Source of the DNA: JAZDGX01 sp043806645
Lineage (GTDB): Bacteria > Eisenbacteria > RBG-16-71-46 > CAIMUX01 > WJJG01
DNA: 18,489 nt
Reading direction: 5' to 3'
Assembly (NCBI GenBank): GCA_043806645.1
Contig: JAZDGX010000051.1
Location: forward strand, 1 to 18,489
The position numbers and the translations under genes are program-made. Shown here piece after piece: positions 1 to 6,045 of this stretch. The notes beneath the pieces are model-generated. The model was given only the letters and a program-made list of their open reading frames with translations, was not told the origin of the DNA and searched no databases. The first letter of the stretch is position 1. Each line of letters begins with the position of its first letter.

Positions 1-306
1 GCAGAAGGTGAACTGGTTGGTGAAGGAGCCCAGGCTGGAGCTGTTCGGCACCTCGACACGCGAAGGGGTGCCGTGGAAATCGAGCGCCCCTCCGACACGC
101 CCCTGAGTCCAGGTCGCGTCTATGATCTGGCCATGATTCCCGTAGTCCGAGCTGTCGATGGCGGTCGCGCCCGCACCTTCCTCGAACGCCCAGTACCCGA
201 CCTGGTCGGGGTCGCGCGGCTGGCCGGAGGCAATCGCCCCAGGGATCGAAACGGCAGCCAGAACGACGGCGAGCCATTGAACGACGGAGAAGGTACGCTC
301 TCTCAT
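1..306 (-). CDS. Secreted LamG-domain protein, N-terminal part (runs off left edge)
   Basis: The minus strand is open from an ATG at 306 down to base 1, giving 102 codons with no stop, so the gene continues outside the window. Residues 1-28 look like a Sec signal peptide: MRER, then a hydrophobic core (WLAVVLAAVSIPGAIA) ending in small residues. From about residue 36 the pattern YWAFEEGAGATAIDSS, then NHG and VGGALDF, is the typical start of a LamG / concanavalin A-like lectin-glucanase domain (LamG-like jellyroll). Such domains bind or process glycans in exported multidomain proteins. The start is supported by AAGGAG on the minus strand (313-318), six bases before the ATG. The rest of the protein, and so its real job, cannot be seen. 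The domain call is fairly sure; the function is not. Confidence 0.8.
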   Translation of the reverse strand, partial: MRERTFSVVQWLAVVLAAVSIPGAIASGQPRDPDQVGYWAFEEGAGATAIDSSDYGNHGQIIDATWTQGRVGGALDFHGTPSRVEVPNSSSLGSFTNQFTFC

Positions 307-312
307 CTCACT

Positions 313-318
313 CTCCTT
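313..318 (-). promoter_or_regulatory. Shine-Dalgarno site of the LamG gene
   Basis: AAGGAG on the minus strand, six bases upstream of the ATG at 306. It supports a real gene start here and separates this gene from the long antisense open frames in the same place. Confidence 0.7.
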
Positions 319-755
319 GCTGCAATCGAAGTGTTTGTCATGGCCCGAATGGAGAAACCTCTTCTTTCTTGTGGACTGAGGGGATCGACCTGGCACCAGA
401 GAAACGAATGGCCAGCGACATCCGACACTGCAGCCCGCGCGGCCGAGTCCCGATTCCACCTAAACGATACCACAACAAGGGGTAGAGAGCCAGCGCGCAC
501 GCGAAGGGCATGCGCCATTTCAGCCATGCGCAATCCCGAGAGCCTCGGGGCACCCGTCGCAGCGCTGGAGGATTCGGCGCAGCGCATCCGGCGATGGATC
601 CGTCCGGCCGCCGAGGGCGCGCCGGGAATCCGCACGTTCAAGCGCGGCCGCGCCGTGCAGAAGATTGTGGAACCCGCCTCCACCAGGTGCAATGCTTCGC
701 GGTCGGGTCCGGCAGGCGAAGAGCAGGGCCTTCGGGCTCGCCGTGATGCGCATTC

Positions 756-761
756 AAGGGA
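756..761 (+). promoter_or_regulatory. Ribosome binding site deciding the kinase start
   Basis: AAGGGA lies four bases before a GTG at 765 and six bases before (end to start of 7) an ATG at 768; the two start codons are adjacent (GTGATG). The spacing favours the ATG at 768. Confidence 0.5.
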
Positions 762-767
762 TCCGTG

Positions 768-2792
768 ATGTCCACCACAAGCTACGATCAGGAATTCCTG
801 ATCCGCCACCGGTTGCCGCGACCGATTTCGCGCGCCTATGAATCGGTCTGTCTGGCCGGCGATGGCGATGATCTTGCCTTTCGCTGCCGCTGGTGCGCGC
901 AGGTCGCCCTGCGCTTCCTGGCACTCCTGCGCCAGGCCACGCGCGTGGCGGCCGAGGGGAGTGATTCGATCAACCCACCCTCCGGCGCGGACTTGCGTCC
1001 CGGCGTCCTGGATGCGGCCCGGCGCGCTCCCGCCACCGCGGCCTTCGCGGAGAAGCTCGCCGGGATCGACGCGCTGCTCCTGCAGAGGTTGATCGAGCCG
1101 GACCCGGGCAGCGGGTGTCACGAGGCCTCGGCGTTGAGCGACGCCTTGATCCCCTTGATTCCCCTGGCTTCCACCCGCGTGGTCATTCTGGAGGAGTACT
1201 CCTACAACGTACTGCTCGGGCCGCGCATTGAATACCCGGCGACCGGCGGCGGCGCGGTACCCGTTCCGCCCTCTCTGCCGGTGGGCGTGCCCTTGCTCGT
1301 CGATTCCGAGACCGGGTGGTTCCTCAATCTCTCCCCGCTCGCGATCTGGGAAAAGCGGCCCCAGGATGCCTTCGGCCATCTGTTCATTCTGCGGAGGGTC
1401 GATCAGCAGCAGGGCCACTACACGGAAGATGGAGTGCCCGGCGCCCCGGGGAGCAGCCGGCTGTTGGCGGGCGCCCCGCGCACGGGTGAACTGCCGGCCT
1501 ATGCGGAGCTGTTCCATGTGCTGCAGTCGCCGCCCGCCCGTTTCCACGACGGCGACGAGCTGGAAGCCTATGGCCGCGTGCTGGGCCTGATCTGGCGGGG
1601 AGGCACATCCGATGTGTTCGCCGCCTGCCGCAACGACGAAGTTCCCGTCGCGCTGAAGACCTTCGAATACGAGGTCGGAATACTGGACGAGAACTTCTGG
1701 CGCTTCTTGGGTGAGGAACGGTTCTCGAACGGGATCGGGCATTCCGGGGTGATCGGATCGCGCCGGATTCCCTCCGGGCCCTGGGGGATCGTGCATGAGC
1801 AGGAACTCGCGCGCAGCGGTTCCTTGAGAGACTTGCTGTTGGTGAACGGAGTGCTGCCGGTGGAGCGCGCGACCGGCATCGCCCTCGAACTTCTCGACAT
1901 CCTCCAGGCGGTGCATGCGAAGGGGATCGTTCACAACGACGTGAAGCCGGAGAACATTCTCTTCGATGCCGCAGGCCGGGTGAAGCTGATCGACTTCGGA
2001 ATCGCCTGCGCGCCGGCCGAGGAATGCAACCCGCTGCGGCCCGGGGCGCCGGCCGGCACCCGTGGCTACATGGCTCCCGAACTGAGTTCGGGGGGGCATC
2101 CCAGCGCAGCCAGCGATCTCTACTCGGCCGGGGTCGTGCTGGCCGAAATGGTGAGCGGGATGAAGCCGGCCGATCCCCAGGCGGTCCATGCCCTGCGCGA
2201 GGTTCCATCTTCCCTGGGCGCCGTGCTGGAGCGCCTGCTCGGCCCGCAGCCGCGGAAGCGTTTCGCCCATGCCGGCGAAGTGGCGGCGGCGCTGCGCGCG
2301 GTGCGCGGGCGTCTGGAGCCGGTGCGCGCGGTCACGCTCGACATCGAGGGGACACTGATCCCGGGCTATGGCATTTGGGAGCCGCGTCCGCTGCTGGGCG
2401 AGTTTCTCGGTTTCTGTCTGCGCCACTTCCAACGGCTGTTCGTCTACACCCTGCTCGATCGCGATGAGGCCCGCGCCGTCTTCGAGGAACTGGCGCGCCA
2501 GGGCGTCGCGCCCGCGCAGTTTCTGGAACGCTACGAGTACGTGGAGTGGCCGCGCGGCGCCGATGGCTCGCTGAAGGATCTGCGGCGCTGCCGGGTGCCG
2601 TTGGCGCAAAACAGGATCCTGGACGACATGGAATCATGGATTCCCGAAGATCAGCGCAATCGCTGGATTCCCGTGCGGGATTTCGCGGAAGTGCGCGGCG
2701 TGGATCGCGACCTGGATCGCGCGATGACGCGCTTGAGGGAGGGATTCGGCATCGAAACCGGGCCGGCCGCACCCGCCCGCGCGGGCCGCTGA
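768..2792 (+). CDS. Ser/Thr protein kinase fused to a C-terminal HAD phosphatase domain
   Basis: 674 residues with three parts. Residues 1-265 are an unassigned N-terminal region, helical at first, then with an LLVDSETGWFLNLSPL stretch at 176-191. Residues 272-515 are a Hanks-type kinase: glycine loop RGGTSDVF 277-284, VALK lysine K297, likely helix-C E316, catalytic loop HNDVKPEN 389-396 with D391 and N396, DFG 409-411 and APE 436-438. The HRD arginine is Asn, so this is a non-RD kinase. Residues 520-640 are a HAD-fold phosphohydrolase: motif I DIEGT with predicted nucleophile D525, motif II T561, motif III K603 and motif IV D619-D620. All catalytic residues of both enzymes are present. A cytoplasmic signalling role is inferred; substrates are unknown. 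No signal peptide or membrane segment is seen. The ATG at 768 is preferred over the GTG at 765. The transporter gene follows after 16 bp, probably in the same transcript. Confidence 0.88.
   Translation: MSTTSYDQEFLIRHRLPRPISRAYESVCLAGDGDDLAFRCRWCAQVALRFLALLRQATRVAAEGSDSINPPSGADLRPGVLDAARRAPATAAFAEKLAGIDALLLQRLIEPDPGSGCHEASALSDALIPLIPLASTRVVILEEYSYNVLLGPRIEYPATGGGAVPVPPSLPVGVPLLVDSETGWFLNLSPLAIWEKRPQDAFGHLFILRRVDQQQGHYTEDGVPGAPGSSRLLAGAPRTGELPAYAELFHVLQSPPARFHDGDELEAYGRVLGLIWRGGTSDVFAACRNDEVPVALKTFEYEVGILDENFWRFLGEERFSNGIGHSGVIGSRRIPSGPWGIVHEQELARSGSLRDLLLVNGVLPVERATGIALELLDILQAVHAKGIVHNDVKPENILFDAAGRVKLIDFGIACAPAEECNPLRPGAPAGTRGYMAPELSSGGHPSAASDLYSAGVVLAEMVSGMKPADPQAVHALREVPSSLGAVLERLLGPQPRKRFAHAGEVAAALRAVRGRLEPVRAVTLDIEGTLIPGYGIWEPRPLLGEFLGFCLRHFQRLFVYTLLDRDEARAVFEELARQGVAPAQFLERYEYVEWPRGADGSLKDLRRCRVPLAQNRILDDMESWIPEDQRNRWIPVRDFAEVRGVDRDLDRAMTRLREGFGIETGPAAPARAGR
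786..803. repeat. Perfect 18-bp palindrome inside the kinase gene start
   Basis: GATCAGGAATTCCTGATC reads the same on both strands over all 18 bases. It begins 18 bases after the A of the start codon and covers codons 7-12. There is no loop, so it looks more like a dimeric protein-binding site than a hairpin. It may also be chance, since it encodes in-frame residues. Confidence 0.6.
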
Positions 2793-2808
2793 GACGAAGG
2801 GTGGGGGC

Positions 2809-3747
2809 ATGGCGCCTGCACATCTGGGGGAGTTGGCCGCGCTGACGACCGCGGTTTGCTGGACGGTCACGGGACTCTCCTTCGAGGCGGCGAGCCGCAG
2901 GGTCGGATCGCTCTCGGTGAATCTCATCCGTCTCTTCATCGCCTTCGGACTCCTCTGCCTCTTTGGAGCGATCACGCGGGGCAAGCCGTTGCCGAGCGAT
3001 GCCGACGCGAACGCCTGGCTCTGGCTGGGCCTCTCCGGTCTGATCGGGTTCTCACTCGGCGATCTCTGTCTCTTCCGCGCCTATGTGCTGGTCGGCGCGC
3101 GCGTCGCGATGCTGATGATGTCGCTCGTTCCGCCCATGGTGGCGCTTATCGGCAAGGCCTTCCTGCACGAGGACCTCGCCCTCCGGCACTGGGTGGGCAT
3201 GGCGGTGACCGTGGCGGGCGTCATGTGGGTCGTGCTCGAGAAGCGCCGCGCTGGGGGCGGACTCACACAGGAGGAGCAACTCAACGGGGCCGGTGTGCGC
3301 AACGCGTCCGGGAGGAGACTCCCGGGTGTCCTGCTCGCCCTGGTGGGCGCGATCGGGCAGGCGGTCGGGCTGGTCATGAGCAAGAAGGGCATGGGGGACT
3401 ACAACGCCTTTGCCTCCACTCAAATTCGCATCCTGGCCGGCCTCGCCGGCTTCGTGATCCTATTCTTCTTCATTCGCTGGTGGCCGCGCGTCTGGACGGC
3501 GATGGCCAATCGGCCCGCGATGGCGCGCACCGCGCTGGGCGCCACCTTCGGTCCCTTTCTGGGAGTTTCCTTCTCATTGCTCGCCGTACAACACACCCAG
3601 GCGGGAGTGGCGGCTACGATCATGGCCATCGTGCCGGTGCTGATCATCGCGCCCGCGGCGATCCTGTTTCACCAGCGCGTGACCGCGCGCGCGGTGCTGG
3701 GTGCCTGCATGGCCGTGGCGGGGGTGGGGATCCTGTTCCTCGGGTGA
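2809..3747 (+). CDS. EamA/DMT-superfamily transporter
   Basis: 312 residues, very hydrophobic, with about ten predicted membrane helices in two homologous halves (EamA repeats roughly at 5-143 and 172-311). Each half ends in the family pattern of a loop with a charged pair, then a glycine-rich last helix: LHEDLALRHWVGMAVTVAGV at 119-138, and HQRVTARAVLGACMAVAGVG at 288-307. The length matches ordinary 10-TM drug/metabolite transporters of the inner membrane. The substrate cannot be read from the sequence; family members export or import amino acids, nucleotides, sugars or drugs. GAAGG at 2796-2800 precedes the ATG by eight bases. The gene starts 16 bp after the kinase-phosphatase stop, which suggests co-transcription. 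It converges on the DUF6498-like gene with a 51-bp spacer that shows no clear terminator. Confidence 0.88.
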   Translation: MAPAHLGELAALTTAVCWTVTGLSFEAASRRVGSLSVNLIRLFIAFGLLCLFGAITRGKPLPSDADANAWLWLGLSGLIGFSLGDLCLFRAYVLVGARVAMLMMSLVPPMVALIGKAFLHEDLALRHWVGMAVTVAGVMWVVLEKRRAGGGLTQEEQLNGAGVRNASGRRLPGVLLALVGAIGQAVGLVMSKKGMGDYNAFASTQIRILAGLAGFVILFFFIRWWPRVWTAMANRPAMARTALGATFGPFLGVSFSLLAVQHTQAGVAATIMAIVPVLIIAPAAILFHQRVTARAVLGACMAVAGVGILFLG

Positions 3748-3798
3748 CCGCGGACGGTCCGGGGCGGCGGATCCCTCGACCAAAGCCCGCGGGCAGGA

Positions 3799-4530
3799 TC
3801 AGGCCGCCGACTTGCCCAGTTCGTGCTTCGCCCCATGCATGACCACATCGACAGCGGTCTTCAGCAGCAGGAAGAAGACCGTCGCCACGGTCCCGTTTCC
3901 CAGCGGCATGCCGAGGATGATCGTCAGATGCATGGGGACGATGCGCGCATAGGGCTGGAACATCACCGTGCCCAGATTCTGTTTGCGCAGCGCATCCTCT
4001 TGGCGATTGCGCCGGTATGAATAGAGATGGTTGATGAAGAAGACTCCGATGCAGAGGAGGATCGGCCAAGCGTCCCATGGCTCGGATGCTGCGGAGTTCC
4101 TCTGGCTGTCCATGACGCCCAGGAAGATGAGATACGCCACATGGAAGAACCCGTAGTGGATGGCGAAGAAGAAGGCGACCTGCCGCTTCGATTTCTCGGT
4201 CGGGGCCACCGGCCGCTCGTTCATCTGGAATCCGTCGGTCGTGAAGTTGCGGAGAGAGAGGATCCGAAAGACATTGAAGATACCGATGATGACGCTCTGC
4301 GCCCAGTAGATCCACAGTGTCGCCCCCAGGTCCCAGCCCTCGATCAGAGCGACCACGATGGTCGCGACGTTGGCCAGGACCAACCCGCGCGCCGTGGGAT
4401 CGTGGGGCACGCGCTCGAACTGGCGCACGAGGAAGCGACGGTCGAGCTGTGCCCGCGCGCCCGTTTCCGCGGAGCCGGAGGGCTTGGACACGGGCGCCGG
4501 GTACGGATTCTTCAGCGAGATGCTCATCAT
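3799..4530 (-). CDS. DUF6498-like multi-pass membrane protein
   Basis: 243 residues. After a soluble N-terminus of about 45 residues there are about five hydrophobic segments, near 48-66, 69-92, 118-140, 153-170 and 197-228. Conserved-looking aromatic and polar positions lie within membrane segments (LWIYWAQSVIIGIFNVFRIL, then HYGFFHVAYLIF), the pattern I associate with DUF6498, a family of unknown function; this assignment is from memory. There is no signal peptide and no catalytic motif I can name. The start is ATGATG at 4530/4527; the TGA of the upstream beta-helix gene overlaps the first ATG (ATGA), and GGAGG lies one base before it, or four before the second. This suggests translational coupling with the beta-helix gene. 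Function unknown; an inner-membrane location is inferred. Confidence 0.75.
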   Translation of the reverse strand: MMSISLKNPYPAPVSKPSGSAETGARAQLDRRFLVRQFERVPHDPTARGLVLANVATIVVALIEGWDLGATLWIYWAQSVIIGIFNVFRILSLRNFTTDGFQMNERPVAPTEKSKRQVAFFFAIHYGFFHVAYLIFLGVMDSQRNSAASEPWDAWPILLCIGVFFINHLYSYRRNRQEDALRKQNLGTVMFQPYARIVPMHLTIILGMPLGNGTVATVFFLLLKTAVDVVMHGAKHELGKSAA

Positions 4531-5843
4531 TCCTCCGCCTCGCCGAAGGCTGCGAGAAACGCGCTGGCGCGCAACGCAGGCCGGCGTTGGAGCCGTTCGA
4601 TCAGCGCCGCCGCCGCCGTGCGGAAGATCTCCTCATCCATGTCTGCGGCGCCCGGCCGATCGCCCGGCTCGCGATTGGCCGTGTAGTAGTTGTCCCCGAT
4701 TTCCAGCGCCGGGCGGGTCGCGTGGACCGCCAGGGCGCGCTGAGAGCAGTAGACCTCCCCGTCGTCGTAGCGCGGATTGCGGCCCGTCTCGACGAGAGCG
4801 TTGTGCACGACGCGCGAGTCCTCGCGCCCGCCCGCAAGCCCCCGCGTGACCGAGATCCCACAGGCGCCGGTGCGGTAGATCGCGTTCGAGGCGATATCGC
4901 CGTAGGGGCGCCCCGCGTCGGCGTCCCACAGCGCAATGCCCCACGTGAGCACCTCCTCGATGATGTTTTCTCGCACCTCGGCCTCGGCGTCGACGAAGAG
5001 GCCGATGCCTTTCCAGTAGCGGCGCACCAGGTTGCCGAGGATCGTCGCCTGCGCGTTCCAGGTGACGCCGATCGCGACGCCGCGGCCCCCCCGCGCGGGC
5101 CCGCCGCGCCCGCTGTCGACGCCGTCGATCACGCAGTCTTCGATGTGGCCGACGGCGTCGCGGTAGAGGGCGATGCCGTCCCAGGAATTTCCGAGGATCT
5201 CGCAGCGGGTGAGGCGCAGGCGTGCACCCTCGCGGCCGCAGATCCCCATGATCCCGACGACCGTCGCTTCGATCGTCGCCGAATCTCCCAGATTGTGCGC
5301 GATGCGGCAGCGATCGAGCGCCAGCGCGGAGCGGCGCACGACGACGGCGGCGTCGGTGGCCCGGCCGCTCGTGTCGCGCTCACCACCCGTGACCGTCACG
5401 CCTTCCATGCGGCAATCCCGGCAGTCCTCGAAAAGCAAGCCGTAGCCCGCGTGCGTGACGATCGTCACGCTGTCCATGCCCGCGCCGCGGAGCAGGAGGG
5501 CATCGCCGCTGATGCGCAGGCCGAGGGTCGCGGGGATCGCTTGCGCCGGATCCTGGCAGTTGCCGCAACTGGGGTCGGTGTAGGCGGTGGGCGAGAGGTC
5601 ATAACGGCCGGGGGCCAGTTCCAGCACCGCCTCCGATCCGGAGCGCGCGGCGAGATCGATCGCCTCCGCGAGCGTGCCCAAAGGGTGCTCACGCGAGCCG
5701 TCCCCGGGCGGTGCGTCGGGGAACGGGGGCGCAACATGGATGATCTGCCCGGGACTGTCCGCGTCCGATGCCGCGGCAGAAGGCGCGAGGGCTGCGACGA
5801 TCGCCAGGAGCGACGCCGCCAAGGGGAGCGGGGGAACAGTCAC
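4527..5843 (-). CDS. Exported right-handed parallel beta-helix protein
   Basis: 438 residues. Residues 1-26 form a signal peptide (short N-region, core LAASLLAIVAALA, then SAAAS). From about 33 the phrase GQIIHVAPP, then PLGTLAEAIDLA and LELAPGRYDLS, is the usual entry to pectate-lyase-like beta-helix domains. It is followed by many short coils rich in N, G, D, V and I with the form x-I-x-x-N-x-I/V (for example ILGNSWDGIALY, ILGNLVRRYWKGIGLFV, VRENIIEEVLTWGIALW, IASNAIYRTGACGISV), that is PbH1 repeats to about residue 385. CRDC and CGNCQD cysteine pairs fit an oxidising compartment. Whether it is a polysaccharide lyase, epimerase or non-catalytic binder is not settled. The GTG at 5843 is chosen because GGAGGG stands seven bases upstream and the signal peptide begins at once; an ATG at 5870 is possible. 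Its stop overlaps the next gene. Confidence 0.82.
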   Translation of the reverse strand: MTVPPLPLAASLLAIVAALAPSAAASDADSPGQIIHVAPPFPDAPPGDGSREHPLGTLAEAIDLAARSGSEAVLELAPGRYDLSPTAYTDPSCGNCQDPAQAIPATLGLRISGDALLLRGAGMDSVTIVTHAGYGLLFEDCRDCRMEGVTVTGGERDTSGRATDAAVVVRRSALALDRCRIAHNLGDSATIEATVVGIMGICGREGARLRLTRCEILGNSWDGIALYRDAVGHIEDCVIDGVDSGRGGPARGGRGVAIGVTWNAQATILGNLVRRYWKGIGLFVDAEAEVRENIIEEVLTWGIALWDADAGRPYGDIASNAIYRTGACGISVTRGLAGGREDSRVVHNALVETGRNPRYDDGEVYCSQRALAVHATRPALEIGDNYYTANREPGDRPGAADMDEEIFRTAAAALIERLQRRPALRASAFLAAFGEAEE

Positions 5844-5850
5844 AGCGATG

Positions 5851-5856
5851 CCCTCC
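5851..5856 (-). promoter_or_regulatory. Shine-Dalgarno site deciding the beta-helix start
   Basis: GGAGGG on the minus strand, seven bases before a GTG at 5843. The alternative ATG at 5870 has no comparable site, so the GTG start is preferred. Confidence 0.6.
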
Positions 5857-5895
5857 GATCCGTTCTCCATGTTCGCGGGCCGGGCAGGAGCGCCG

Positions 5896-5923
5896 AGAAT
5901 ACCACTCCCTGGATGGGGAGCAA
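5896..5923 (-). promoter_or_regulatory. Candidate sigma-70 promoter for the beta-helix/DUF6498 pair
   Basis: On the minus strand TTGCTC (5918-5923) and TATTCT (5896-5901) are separated by 16 bases, and TG-G precedes the -10 hexamer (extended -10). This would start transcription about 45 bases before the GTG at 5843. It is a pattern match only. Confidence 0.4.
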
Positions 5924-5949
5924 CCGCCGGGCTCGTCCGCCGGGCTCGT
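5924..5949 (+). repeat. Perfect tandem 13-bp repeat (two copies)
   Basis: CCGCCGGGCTCGT occurs at 5924-5936 and again at 5937-5949 without interruption. It lies between the two divergent candidate promoters, directly before the purL -35 candidate and next to the beta-helix -35 candidate, so it could be an operator or a slippage duplication. Confidence 0.6.
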
Positions 5950-5952
5950 CTG

Positions 5953-5981
5953 TTGCCCCGGCGCGGGGAGGATGCTACCGT
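5953..5981 (+). promoter_or_regulatory. Candidate promoter of purL
   Basis: TTGCCC (5953-5958) and TACCGT (5976-5981) are 17 bases apart, and TG-C stands before the -10 hexamer. The match to the consensus is moderate, and other sites cannot be excluded. Confidence 0.3.
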
Positions 5982-6045
5982 CGCGGCCTCGCGGGGGTGG
6001 ACGAGTCGGATCCCGGAATGTCGGCGGAGCGGGGACGGGGAGACG

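Larger units (their letters stand above)
307..767. other. Divergent intergenic region, about 460 bp, no recognised gene
   Basis: This stretch lies between the divergently transcribed LamG gene and the kinase-phosphatase gene. Several short open frames cross it on both strands, but none has a good ribosome site plus a recognisable protein. The part around 340-480 is less GC-rich than the flanks and probably holds the promoters. A TGGTATCGT-like extended -10 element is readable on the minus strand (complement of 464-472), but I see no matching -35 box. I see no tRNA, strong terminator or repeat. Confidence 0.5.
5844..6045. other. Divergent spacer between beta-helix gene and purL
   Basis: About 200 bp holding candidate promoters in both directions and a perfect 13-bp tandem repeat (listed separately). 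No riboswitch-like structure is recognisable by eye; in particular I do not see a convincing purine-riboswitch core. Confidence 0.5.

Noticed and set aside
338..553. A 71-codon minus-strand frame in the left intergenic region
   Set aside because: No clear ribosome site, no recognisable protein and no neighbour relation; it may be chance. Left as intergenic.
303..2609. A 768-codon open frame on the minus strand opposite the kinase-phosphatase gene
   Set aside because: Its translation is rich in R, H, Q, P and G with no recognisable motif, while the plus strand encodes a protein with full kinase and HAD motifs. Such antisense frames are a by-product of high GC.
3785..3794. GCCCGCGGGC as a terminator between the convergent transporter and DUF6498 genes
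   Set aside because: It has no loop and no T-run; a 10-bp GC palindrome is common in such DNA.
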